Shown here piece after piece: positions 43,873 to 52,471 of a stretch of DNA of 64,000 nt; position 1 is the first letter of the stretch; every line of letters begins with the position of its first letter. The DNA comes from Pedobacter segetis (lineage in GTDB: Bacteria; Bacteroidota; Bacteroidia; Sphingobacteriales; Sphingobacteriaceae). The notes under the pieces were generated by a model that saw only the letters and a list, made by a program, of their open reading frames with translations, had not been told where the DNA came from and ran no database searches. The position numbers and the translations under genes are program-made. The stretch is taken from the NCBI RefSeq assembly GCF_016623585.1, contig NZ_JAEHFY010000001.1, positions 124,001 through 188,000 of the forward strand, in the 5' to 3' direction.

Positions 43873-44844
43873 TTATCTTATTCCCTTGATGAGGGAGGTC
43901 TTTAAAATTTCATTTGCCACCAAATTAGAATAAAACCTTGCGCCATCTTGGTTTAGGTGAGGAGTATCATGATATAAATAGGGTTTGATCAAAGGTAAAT
44001 AGTTAGAATAATCAAAAAAAGGGACATTCTCTTTTTTTGCGATTGCTTTGGCGATACTTATTGAACGATCTTTAAAACGATTTTTTGAAAGATACGGAGA
44101 ACAGGCTATATACAGATTAACATTTGCTTTCTTACAATCGTTGATAAAAACCTTATAAGCCTGTAACCTATTGCTATCAACATCATAATCTTGAGGAAAG
44201 GCATAATCTGGAATTGGATCAATCCATTTATTTCTCAACGGGATATAGCCATCAAATGTATCGCGTCTTTTTTTATTCATTTCGGTATTGCCTATGGCGA
44301 TCGTAAGCATTTCTGAGTTAAACGGATAAATGCCCGAAAGCAATTTCAGCTTTTCGTATTTGCCTCTCATCTCTATGATAGAGCGCATTTCGGGATGTGT
44401 TTTGTAATAAGGGAGCAAAGAAGAAAGCACATCGTAACTTCCCTCTATTTTTTCAAACTCTTGAAGGTTAACATCTAAAATTATCATTTTTGGATGATAC
44501 CTTTTTAAAACGCTTTTTAAAACCGCCAAATGGTATAAAATTGGGCTGCCATACCTGCCTGCATTATAACAAGTTAATCCTAATTTTTCTTCTAAAACGC
44601 TTGGGATATAATGGTTGCAGGCCCTAGAAGATCCAAATATCAAAACATTGGCTTTGGTTTTTTCTATGGCAAAAGTAGCTTCGTATTGTAAACCGCTTTG
44701 TTGCTTAAAATAAAAGTAACGTAAAGTATGCCCAATAATAAAATCCAAAGAAAAAACCAAGAACAGAAACAGGCTAAGTTTTATTACAAAGTAAGAGAAA
44801 TCGCTCTTATTGATTTTATAGATAATGGTTTCCAACATCATCAT
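43873..44844 (-). CDS. SGNH-hydrolase-like membrane protein (DltD/AlgX-like)
   Basis: A 323-residue protein with an N-terminal membrane helix (about 18-38) and an extracytoplasmic SGNH-like fold: the block I serine motif VLIFGSSRACNHY, an Asn in GLTCYNAGRYG, and the C-terminal Asp-His pair in DTPHLNQDGARFYS. Such proteins work with MBOAT acyltransferases to move acetyl groups onto exported polysaccharides. The start overlaps the MBOAT stop by one base, so the pair is translationally coupled. Confidence 0.85.
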   Translation of the reverse strand: MMMLETIIYKINKSDFSYFVIKLSLFLFLVFSLDFIIGHTLRYFYFKQQSGLQYEATFAIEKTKANVLIFGSSRACNHYIPSVLEEKLGLTCYNAGRYGSPILYHLAVLKSVLKRYHPKMIILDVNLQEFEKIEGSYDVLSSLLPYYKTHPEMRSIIEMRGKYEKLKLLSGIYPFNSEMLTIAIGNTEMNKKRRDTFDGYIPLRNKWIDPIPDYAFPQDYDVDSNRLQAYKVFINDCKKANVNLYIACSPYLSKNRFKDRSISIAKAIAKKENVPFFDYSNYLPLIKPYLYHDTPHLNQDGARFYSNLVANEILKTSLIKGIR

Positions 44845-46274
44845 TAAAACTGAAAGTAGATAAATTGTCCGCCATCAAAAACCCCAAAAAGTAAAATGAT
44901 AATGATCAAGGAAGCATAAGAAAAGTTTCTTACCAACCAGTTTTTATTGTCGAAAAACTTAACCCTGCCCTTGTAATATTCTCTCTTATATTCTATCAAC
45001 ATCAAAAAACCGATAGCTGCTAAAGAGTAAATCATTTTTGATGGATTTTCTATAAATAAAGGCCCTCTTAATGTGCTGATTTTTTTGATGATCGTAAAAG
45101 CATCGGTAACCTGGTTGGCCCTAAAAAATATCCAAGCAAAACAAATAAGTGTAAACGTAATTGTAGTTTGCACAAAAACAGATATTTTAGGTACCTGGTT
45201 TAACCCAACAGATTGGTTAAACTTATCACGAAATTTTTGGGAAATATTGGCAAAAATAAGGTAGAAACCGTTTAATGCGCCCCAAATTATATATGTCCAA
45301 TTTGCGCCATGCCACAATCCGCTTACCAAAAAAACCAAGAATAAATTAAAATACCAACGAGGTACAGGAACCCTGTTTCCCCCTAAGGGAATGTACAGAT
45401 AGTCTTTAAACCAGGTAGATAAAGAGATGTGCCATCTTTTCCAAAATTCTGCTATGTTACGGGCAAAATACGGGCGGTTAAAATTGGTCATTAAATGAAA
45501 ACCCATCACTTTTGCCAAACCGATGGCTATATCAGAATAAGCAGAAAAATCGCAATAGATTTGGAAAGCAAAGAAAATTGTAGCTACAAAAAGGCTAAAT
45601 CCCGAGTGATGCGGCACATTGTTGTAAACGGCATTTACGTAAATTGCCAACCGATCTGCAATAACCAGTTTTTTAAAAAACCCCCAAACAATCAGCTTTA
45701 AACCTTCAGAAACCCTAAAATATTCAAACCGGTGTTTTTCTCTAAACTGATGCAACAGGTTCTGAGGTCGTTCAATTGGCCCGGCCACCAGTTGCGGGTA
45801 AAACATCACATACAGCGAATAAATGCCAAAATGCCTTTCTGCTTTTTGGTTACCCCGATACACCTCTATGGTATAGCTCATGGCTTGGAAAGTATGGAAA
45901 GACAAACCGATGGGCAATAATATAGACAAGTACGGGATGGGGTTTTTAAGCCCAAAACCATGCATCAAAAAAGAAAAATTATGATTTAAAAAGTTAAAAT
46001 ATTTAAAAATGCAAAGTACAGAAATGTTGGCTATTAAACTGATGGTCAAGAAAGCTTTTCGGTTTTTTGCTTTTGCAGATTCTATGCTGATCCCGGCAAA
46101 GTAATCTATCACAATGGTTATCCCCAAGATTAAAATATAGATGGGAACAAAGGCCATATAGAAATAACAACTGCTTACTAACAGCAAAAGCCACCTCCAT
46201 TTGTGTGGAACGGTAAAATATAGAGAGGTTACTACTAAAAAGAAAAATAAAAAATGAAAGGAATTAAAGAGCAT
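44844..46274 (-). CDS. MBOAT family O-acyltransferase (AlgI/DltB-like)
   Basis: A 476-residue integral membrane protein with about eleven helices. The MBOAT core is visible: YYPQLVAGPIERP-like FYPQLVAGPIERPQNLL, the YCDFSAYSDIAIGLAKVMGF region, NIAEFWKRWHISLSTWF and the catalytic His in LVSGLWHGANWTYIIWG. It transfers acyl groups across the inner membrane, in relatives to alginate or teichoic acid. It forms an operon with the SGNH protein; no polysaccharide synthase is adjacent. Confidence 0.93.
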   Translation of the reverse strand: MLFNSFHFLFFFLVVTSLYFTVPHKWRWLLLLVSSCYFYMAFVPIYILILGITIVIDYFAGISIESAKAKNRKAFLTISLIANISVLCIFKYFNFLNHNFSFLMHGFGLKNPIPYLSILLPIGLSFHTFQAMSYTIEVYRGNQKAERHFGIYSLYVMFYPQLVAGPIERPQNLLHQFREKHRFEYFRVSEGLKLIVWGFFKKLVIADRLAIYVNAVYNNVPHHSGFSLFVATIFFAFQIYCDFSAYSDIAIGLAKVMGFHLMTNFNRPYFARNIAEFWKRWHISLSTWFKDYLYIPLGGNRVPVPRWYFNLFLVFLVSGLWHGANWTYIIWGALNGFYLIFANISQKFRDKFNQSVGLNQVPKISVFVQTTITFTLICFAWIFFRANQVTDAFTIIKKISTLRGPLFIENPSKMIYSLAAIGFLMLIEYKREYYKGRVKFFDNKNWLVRNFSYASLIIIILLFGVFDGGQFIYFQF

Positions 46275-46341
46275 TTACCAAAACATTTTTTAAATATAAT
46301 AATTTGGCAAATAAAATGCTTAGTAGTTATTTTTTGTGCGG

Positions 46342-47025
46342 TTATTTTTTGGCAAAAGAGAATAAAATACCTAAATCTAGGAAATCTTTACCCTCCTGAT
46401 GGTCTGTTTTATAATCAAATTGACGCAGATAACCGGTTTGTAATGTGATATGTTCTGATGTTTTGTAATTAAAAGCAAGCAATAGCCTGTTTCTCTCAAA
46501 ATAAGGGCCTTTATCAGTCAGAAAAATCTCGTCGTTTGCGCTAATTTTAAAGGGTTTATAATCTTTAATTTCTTTACCGAAAGGATAAGCTAAGCCCAAA
46601 CGATACCTAAACCTGTTTTTATAGCCTGTATTGATAAACCTGAATTCTGCCCTATAACGGCTTTCGATTTCAAACCTCCCTAAATTTTGTTCGGTGGTTA
46701 TCATCGGCGAAAGCCTAAATTCAGAATTTTTCTTAGGCAATGTAAAATTCCCATCAGGCTCAAAAGTTTGATAACTCCCAGCCGCTAAAGAGAAAAATGC
46801 GTTTTTTGTGAATTTATAACTAAAACCAGCCAGATATTGATAATAAAAAAAATTGTTGTAGATGTTTTGGGAGCGAAATTGTGCTTCGCCAAATAGGCCC
46901 CAATTATTACTGAGTTTATATTTAATATTGAGGGAGTTCCAACTCCCAAGGTTACTGTTTTGGGCTAAAAGGGTGGTTGAGCTTGATAAAATTATTAGGA
47001 GCAAGCTGTATTTTAAATATTTCAA
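46342..47025 (-). CDS. DUF2490 outer-membrane beta-barrel protein
   Basis: A 227-residue protein with a signal peptide (ending LLAQ) and an all-beta barrel typical of DUF2490: GSWNSLNIKYKLSNNWGLFG, FEIESRYRAEFRF, RFRYRLGLAYPFG, NRLLLAFNYKTS, ending DLGILFSFAKK. It lies 67 bases upstream of the MBOAT gene on the same strand and may be the first gene of that cluster. The function of the family is unknown. Confidence 0.82.
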   Translation of the reverse strand: MKYLKYSLLLIILSSSTTLLAQNSNLGSWNSLNIKYKLSNNWGLFGEAQFRSQNIYNNFFYYQYLAGFSYKFTKNAFFSLAAGSYQTFEPDGNFTLPKKNSEFRLSPMITTEQNLGRFEIESRYRAEFRFINTGYKNRFRYRLGLAYPFGKEIKDYKPFKISANDEIFLTDKGPYFERNRLLLAFNYKTSEHITLQTGYLRQFDYKTDHQEGKDFLDLGILFSFAKK

Positions 47026-47109
47026 TCTTAAAATGTTTAATGAAAACCTTAGTTTTTTATTAAAACGAGGTTAATTAATTGTTAAGGCAAAGATAATTTT
47101 ATCTTTATA

Positions 47110-47126
47110 ATAACATAAAGTTAACA
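47110..47126. promoter_or_regulatory. second TTAACA-type repeat
   Basis: ATAACA-TAAAG-TTAACA repeats the 11-base-period pattern of the candidate PhoP box. On the minus strand TATCTTTG (47085-47092) lies between it and the DUF2490 start, a good -7 element. Confidence 0.35.
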
Positions 47127-47346
47127 TTGAAATTATTAAGGCTAGTAAAAAAAAAGAGACTGTAAAAATGGCAGGCAAAGAAAAAATCCAACATCAGTGC
47201 GTTTTATAATCGTAAAACATAGAATTTAAGGGTTTTAAAAGCACTTTGATTGCTTTTTTTAAAAGAATTTTAAAGCTAAAGTAAATTGTTTGTTGTAAAT
47301 TTTTGAAAGGAATGCTTTTTGACTATCATTATAAAAAAAACATAAA
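47127..47346. other. rest of the spacer before the zinc peptidase
   Basis: AT-rich with long A runs. I see no RNA gene or repeat; it must hold the zinc peptidase promoter but no convincing element stands out. Confidence 0.35.
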
Positions 47347-48033
47347 ATGGGATTAATCTTATTTGGAGCCGTTGCATTAATTGGATTTTTAGTGCAGTGG
47401 CGTTTTAAAAGCAAATTCAAAAAATATTCTGAAATCGCATTATCCTCTGGATTGAGCGGTGCCGAAGTAGCGAAGAAAATGTTGACAGATAATGCTATCT
47501 ATGATGTAGAGATCATTTCTGTTGATGGGCAGCTAACAGATCATTACAACCCAGAGAACAGAACGGTAAATTTATCGCCAGATGTTTACCACGGCAGAAG
47601 TATTGCCGCCGCTGCGGTTGCCGCCCATGAGTGTGGCCATGCGGTACAACACGCCAAAGCTTATGCTTGGTTACAGTTTAGGTCTGCTATGGTTCCAATG
47701 GTGGGCGTGGCAAGCAACATTATCCAATGGACATTAATGATCGGTTTTTTCTTGTTGTTATTTAGCGGGATCCCTTGGGTGTTAGCGGTTGGGGTTGGTG
47801 CCCTGGCAATTTTAACCATCTTTAGTTTTATAACCTTACCCGTAGAGTTTGATGCCAGTAGGAGGGCTTTAGCCTGGTTACAAACAGATAAAGGAATTAT
47901 GCAAACAAGTTTAGAAAACCAACAGGCAAAAGATGCTTTATGGTGGGCAGCCATGACTTACGTAGTTGCCGCTTTATCTTCTTTGGCTACTTTGGTTTAT
48001 TATGCTTCTATGCTTATTGGCAGGCGTAATTAA
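47347..48033 (+). CDS. membrane zinc metallopeptidase (YugP-like)
   Basis: A 228-residue inner-membrane protein of the COG2738/neutral zinc peptidase_2 family. Helices at about 1-18, 118-138 and 140-160 and near the C-terminus surround the zinc motif AAHECGHAVQHA (HEXXH form HECGH). SGLSGAEVAKKML and LTDHYNPENRTVNLSPDVY are conserved in relatives, as is PVEFDASRRALAWL. The substrate is unknown. It is followed by a strong terminator. Confidence 0.93.
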   Translation: MGLILFGAVALIGFLVQWRFKSKFKKYSEIALSSGLSGAEVAKKMLTDNAIYDVEIISVDGQLTDHYNPENRTVNLSPDVYHGRSIAAAAVAAHECGHAVQHAKAYAWLQFRSAMVPMVGVASNIIQWTLMIGFFLLLFSGIPWVLAVGVGALAILTIFSFITLPVEFDASRRALAWLQTDKGIMQTSLENQQAKDALWWAAMTYVVAALSSLATLVYYASMLIGRRN

Positions 48034-48050
48034 AAGGCATTAAGCCATAT

Positions 48051-48092
48051 AAAAAAGGCCCAACCCGAAATTTCCGGGGTGGGCCTTTTTAG
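48051..48092. terminator. bidirectional terminator
   Basis: AAAAAGGCCCAACCC pairs with GGGGTGGGCCTTTTT around AAATTTCC. It lies between the converging zinc peptidase and M16 peptidase genes. Confidence 0.9.
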
Positions 48093-48106
48093 GTTAAAAC
48101 CAGATT

Positions 48107-50950
48107 TTATTTTTTTTCTGGCAGTAAAATCAATTTGATGTAATCATTAGGTTTTAAATATTGGTTTGCTGCTTGCTTTGTGCTGGCAACGGTTACTTGT
48201 TCTAATGTTTTTAAGTAGGTTAAAACATCACTTGGGTTTTTACCATTACTGTAAGCATCTTGTAAATAACCTAACCAAAAGCCATTATCTCTTTGTTGCA
48301 ACTCATACTGGCGGTTTTCTTCTGCTTTAAACTTTTGTATGTCGTCTTGGGTTGCTCCGTTTGCCCTTAATTTTGCAACTTCTTCATTTGCGGCATTGAT
48401 CAGCTTATCTACGTTTGCAGATGCACAGCTAAAGTCTATGCTAATGGTGTATTCGGGTTTTGGCTCGTTATCATAATTTACGCTTACCCTCGGACTGTAA
48501 ACGCCGCTTTCCTTCTCTCTTAAGCGCTCTAAAATTTTAATGTTTAAAGCTTCTTTTAAAGCATCTAGTTGAAGGTTGTTTTTCTCGTTGTAATCATAAC
48601 CGCCATGGTAAACCAAAGAAACCGTTGCTTTATCTTCCAAGCCTTTGTAAACTTTTTTAGTGATATCACCAGATAATGGCTCTAAACCTAAGTCTTTAAA
48701 GTTTTCGGCCGTTCCTGTGCTTGGCAAGCTGGCCAAATATGTGGTTAATAAAGGTTTGATCTCATCAACTTTAAAGTTGCCCACAAAAGTAAAAACAAAA
48801 CCGCCGGCATTTGCAAATCTTGATTTATAGAAACCGATCGCTTTATCCAAATTGATTTGGTTTAACTCATCAACCTTAATGGTTTGCGCCCGTTTTTTGT
48901 AGCTGTTTAAAACGGCACTGGCGGTATCTTGATAAACAGCAATTGGTTGATCAGAACGATTGCTCAATACCGTTTTCATAGATTCTAATTGAGTTTTTAA
49001 AACGCTTTCGTCTTTACGTGGGGCTGTAAAATATAGGTTTACCAACTGTAAAGCCGTTTCTAGATCTTTCGGAGAGGAAGAACCGCTAATGCCTTGGCGG
49101 TAAGTACCTATGTAAGGGTTTACGTTTACCACTTTTCCGGTAAGTAATTTGCCCAATTGGTTCTCATCAAAACCTGCAATACCAGACGATCCCACCAGTT
49201 GATCGGCTATTTCTGCCGAACGGAAATCCGCATCAGAAGCCAATGAAGTTCCGCCCTTGCTTGTTGCAGAAAACAAAATCTGATCGTTTTTAAAATCAGT
49301 TGGTTTTAAAACAACTTTAATCCCATTAGATAAAGTCAGTTCTGTAACACCAATGGCATCAACCTTATTTTCTGAAGTGATGGTTCCTGCTTTAGGTTTA
49401 GTAGCCATTAAAGGCTTATTAACCGCATTATCTACATAAGGCGTAACATCGGCACCTGCAGTTTTGATCCACGATAAATAAGTTGCCTCTGAAGGTAAAT
49501 TGGCTTTTTCTTTTTCTGGAGCCTGTATAATTGCAATCATGTTATCGTCTGTAACAAAACCGGCCGCCAGTTTATTAATGTTTTCTAAAGAGAGGGAGTT
49601 TAGGTTTTCAGTATAAAAATTGTGCATATAATCTATACTTGGGATAGCATCTCCCTTTAAGAAATTATTCACATATTTTTGTACAAAAACCGCCGATTTT
49701 GTTTTGTCTTTTTCTTTAAACTGCTTATCAATTTCGGTTTGTATGTTAATTTTTGCCCTATCCAACTCTGGCTGGGTAAAGCCAAATTTTTTCATCCTCA
49801 CGTTTTCTGCAACAACTGCTTTAACTGCGGCTTCTAAACCTGCGGCATCTTTAGAAACGGCAACGCTATTAAATGCATCTAAATTTACCAAACCGCCCTG
49901 GAAAGCACCGTAATTGCTTTGTGCAAAAATAAATGGCGCATTCCCTTTTTGTACGATCTCTGTTAAACGATTAGAGAGCATGATGTTTATTAACGACACC
50001 ATGGTTTTCTTCTTCAGATCAGCTTCTGTAGAAAGCTTTTCTGCCTTATGTTTATAAGTAACCATCCCAATATTGTACGGAAACTCTGGGTCGGTTACGA
50101 TTTTAACTAAAGGGGCCGTATTATCGGGTATGCCGTATTGTTCTCTTTTTCTTTCGTCTTTCGGGTTTTTAAGCTCAGAGAAATTATCCTTGATCAATTG
50201 CTCTACCCTGTTCACGTCAAAATCGCCAACCGCAATAACGGCCTGTAAATCTGGGCGGTACCAATCATGATAAAAATCTCTGATCGTTTGATGCTGGAAG
50301 TTATTTATAATGTCCAACTTGCCGATAGGGATCCTTTCTGCATATCTAGAATTTGCCAATAGCACCGGCAATAATTGTTTGCTCATACGTTCTTGAGCGT
50401 TTTTGCCCCTTTGTCTGTCTTCCTCTACAATAACACCACGTTCTTGATCAATTTCTTTATCGTCAAACGTTAAATAGCCGGCCCAATTAGAAAGAATATC
50501 AAACCCTTTTTCAAAAACAGCGGTACTATCCGTTGGTAAAGGCAATTGATAAACCGTTTGGTTAAAGCCAGTATAAGCGTTCAAATCCGCACCAAACCTT
50601 ACCCCCGCTTTCTGTAAATAATTTACCAATTCGTTTTTCGGGAAATCGCGGGTCCCGTTAAAAGCCATGTGCTCTGTAAAGTGGGCCAAACCTTGCTGGT
50701 CGTCGTTCTCTACAATAGAACCTATCTTATTTACCAAATAAAGCTCGGCCCTGTTTTTAGGTTCCACGTTTTTTCTGATGTAATAAGTTAAACCGTTTGG
50801 CAACGTCCCAATCTTAACATTACTGTCTGTTGGTAGTGTTTTTGCCATCTCTGTGGCCATTGCGTCCTTTTTAACCGTAGTAGCTTTGGGACTACAAGCG
50901 GCAATAAATAGAGCAACCGCTAATGATGAGGTGATGTACTTAAATTTCAT
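48107..50950 (-). CDS. M16 family zinc metallopeptidase (pitrilysin-like), lipoprotein
   Basis: A 947-residue protein with a lipoprotein signal (lipobox FIAAC, Cys19) and two tandem M16 halves. The first holds the inverted zinc motif HFTEH in GLAHFTEHMAFNGT and the distal glutamate region (DQERGVIVEEDRQR); the second half is the inactive partner. Such enzymes clamp and degrade peptides in the periplasm. The C-terminus (YLKPNDYIKLILLPEKK) is intact. Confidence 0.94.
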   Translation of the reverse strand: MKFKYITSSLAVALFIAACSPKATTVKKDAMATEMAKTLPTDSNVKIGTLPNGLTYYIRKNVEPKNRAELYLVNKIGSIVENDDQQGLAHFTEHMAFNGTRDFPKNELVNYLQKAGVRFGADLNAYTGFNQTVYQLPLPTDSTAVFEKGFDILSNWAGYLTFDDKEIDQERGVIVEEDRQRGKNAQERMSKQLLPVLLANSRYAERIPIGKLDIINNFQHQTIRDFYHDWYRPDLQAVIAVGDFDVNRVEQLIKDNFSELKNPKDERKREQYGIPDNTAPLVKIVTDPEFPYNIGMVTYKHKAEKLSTEADLKKKTMVSLINIMLSNRLTEIVQKGNAPFIFAQSNYGAFQGGLVNLDAFNSVAVSKDAAGLEAAVKAVVAENVRMKKFGFTQPELDRAKINIQTEIDKQFKEKDKTKSAVFVQKYVNNFLKGDAIPSIDYMHNFYTENLNSLSLENINKLAAGFVTDDNMIAIIQAPEKEKANLPSEATYLSWIKTAGADVTPYVDNAVNKPLMATKPKAGTITSENKVDAIGVTELTLSNGIKVVLKPTDFKNDQILFSATSKGGTSLASDADFRSAEIADQLVGSSGIAGFDENQLGKLLTGKVVNVNPYIGTYRQGISGSSSPKDLETALQLVNLYFTAPRKDESVLKTQLESMKTVLSNRSDQPIAVYQDTASAVLNSYKKRAQTIKVDELNQINLDKAIGFYKSRFANAGGFVFTFVGNFKVDEIKPLLTTYLASLPSTGTAENFKDLGLEPLSGDITKKVYKGLEDKATVSLVYHGGYDYNEKNNLQLDALKEALNIKILERLREKESGVYSPRVSVNYDNEPKPEYTISIDFSCASANVDKLINAANEEVAKLRANGATQDDIQKFKAEENRQYELQQRDNGFWLGYLQDAYSNGKNPSDVLTYLKTLEQVTVASTKQAANQYLKPNDYIKLILLPEKK

Positions 50951-51021
50951 AAAATTGATTTTGAGTAATTATAGTTTTGTTTAGGATAAAATAAATATTT
51001 ACCATATAAATTAAGTTATTT

Positions 51022-51123
51022 GGGCGTTCGGGCGGGCTTTCCACTCATACGCCATAAGGCATTATCCACAAGCTGTCCCACTCACCCATCTCTAGGCCGG
51101 TATACGTTTCAATCCCTAACGCA
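51022..51123. repeat. GC-rich REP-like element with imperfect terminal inverted repeats
   Basis: About 100 bases, clearly GC-richer than the flanks, running from GGGCGTTCGGGCGGGC to AATCCCTAACGC. The ends GCGTTCGGG (51024-51032) and CCCTAACGC (51114-51122) are inverted with one mismatch. It contains one TTATCCACA (51062-51070). From memory, elements with these two ends recur between genes in Sphingobacteriaceae and other Bacteroidota; I cannot verify copy number here. Confidence 0.55.
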
Positions 51124-51195
51124 AACAGATTAATCTAATCTTCAGTTTTTATTAATGGATTTTCAATAAAAAAAGAAGCTCTAATTAAGCATTAA

Positions 51196-51732
51196 CTACA
51201 AGTTTAAAGAAAATAAATAATTATCAATTGCTTTAACTGCATTTTTTAATCTATCCGTTTGCCCGCCAACCTCTTGATAGTTAGCGTTGATTGCCTTCAA
51301 TTCTTTATGCCAAACCCCTAAAAAGTAATCTCCCATCCCTTTAAAGTCCCTCAAGGGATCTTCTTCCCAAGGTAAATCGTTTTTTAGCAGAATATAAAAA
51401 TCGTATTTATGTACCTTTAATCCATCTAAAACAGGTTTTGGAGTTTCTCCCAATTGATGATCGCTCCAAATTTTAACCGTTAAAAAAGTAGTATCGCAAA
51501 TCATTAAATGGCTGGGCAAAACGGTTTCCATCGCTTTTTCTAAAGCAACCTGTCCGTAATACATATTAAGTTCATCTTGTAAAGTGCAGGCACCTGTTAA
51601 ACCTTCGCAATAATAACGGGCATATTCTGGCACCCAAAGTGTGTTATAATGTTTTGCCAAAGCCGCAGAAACTGTAGATTTCCCAGAAGACTCTGGCCCA
51701 ACAACGGCAATTTTGATTATTTTTTTCTCCAT
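51196..51732 (-). CDS. NadR-like ATP-binding kinase
   Basis: A 178-residue P-loop protein with Walker A GPESSGKST (12-20), PEYARYYCE and a Walker-B-like MICDTTFLT; the C-terminal half matches the ribosylnicotinamide kinase domain of NadR without its DNA-binding and adenylyltransferase parts. It lies 38 bases after the PnuC-type transporter stop. The pair could import and trap nicotinamide riboside; since related pairs in Bacteroidota are often linked to thiamine genes, a thiamine kinase role is an alternative. Confidence 0.88.
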   Translation of the reverse strand: MEKKIIKIAVVGPESSGKSTVSAALAKHYNTLWVPEYARYYCEGLTGACTLQDELNMYYGQVALEKAMETVLPSHLMICDTTFLTVKIWSDHQLGETPKPVLDGLKVHKYDFYILLKNDLPWEEDPLRDFKGMGDYFLGVWHKELKAINANYQEVGGQTDRLKNAVKAIDNYLFSLNL

Positions 51733-51770
51733 TAACTTGCTAGTATAATCATATAGACTACTTGTCTCTG

Positions 51771-52409
51771 CTATATGATTTTTGCCTTTTGCTTTAAGCC
51801 TTCGGCTTTAGAATAGCTTTTCTTCCAATCTATATAACCTTTAAGCGCAATAAAGAGGAATATAAAATAAAGCACAGAAGTAGCCAAAAGGTTTTTATGA
51901 ATGTATAAAGGGATATAAATAATATCCACAAAAACCCAGATCAGCCAGTTTTCTAATTTCTTTCTCGTGAGTAAATATTGAGCTATAAAACTGGTTACGG
52001 TGCAAAAAGCATCAATATATGGCACATCGGTATCTGTATATTTTTTTAAAAGAAAACCAATCAACAAACTGAAACCGATCAATATCAAAGCAATAATCAT
52101 CCAATCTTTTGGTTTCAAGATACCGATGGGTCTCTCAGATTTTAGGTTGGCGGCTTGGCCATAAGTCCAATAATACCAGCCATAAATAGAAGTTGCCAAA
52201 AAGTAGAACTGAAGGATAGTATCGCCATAAAGTTTGGCATTGTAGAAAATATAGATGTAGGTAGTTACGCTTAAAATAGCAATGGGCCAGTTAAGGACGT
52301 TTTCTTTGGCCGCCAAATAAACACAAAGCGCCCCGGTAACTGTACCAAACCATTCTATCCAAGTGATAGCCCTAATTTGATCGATGATATGTTGTAAAAA
52401 CAGTTCCAA
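51771..52409 (-). CDS. pnuC: PnuC-family vitamin-precursor transporter
   Basis: A 212-residue inner-membrane facilitator with about seven helices. Family marks are AAKENVLNWPIAILSV near residue 34, FYFLATSIYGWYYWTYG and the C-terminal VFVDIIYIPLYIHKNLL. The only available start is a TTG (52407-52409), with an in-frame TAA upstream, and it directly follows the U tract of a strong terminator. Together with the downstream NadR-like kinase it should import nicotinamide riboside or thiamine by phosphorylation trapping; the sequence alone does not decide. Confidence 0.9.
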   Translation of the reverse strand: MELFLQHIIDQIRAITWIEWFGTVTGALCVYLAAKENVLNWPIAILSVTTYIYIFYNAKLYGDTILQFYFLATSIYGWYYWTYGQAANLKSERPIGILKPKDWMIIALILIGFSLLIGFLLKKYTDTDVPYIDAFCTVTSFIAQYLLTRKKLENWLIWVFVDIIYIPLYIHKNLLATSVLYFIFLFIALKGYIDWKKSYSKAEGLKQKAKII

Positions 52410-52449
52410 AACAAAAAAATCTTATCCCGAAAGATGGGGATAAGATTTT
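52410..52449 (-). terminator. 13-bp terminator between the lipoprotein gene and pnuC
   Basis: AAAATCTTATCCC (52416-52428) pairs perfectly with GGGATAAGATTTT (52437-52449). On the minus strand a U run follows and ends 3-4 bases before the pnuC start codon. Confidence 0.85.
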
Positions 52450-52471
52450 AGGGTTCAAAATAAATGTTATT

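Noticed and set aside
51062-51070. Perfect DnaA box TTATCCACA as a sign of an origin
   Set aside because: It is a single copy inside a GC-rich repeat-like element, with no cluster or AT-rich unwinding region around it.
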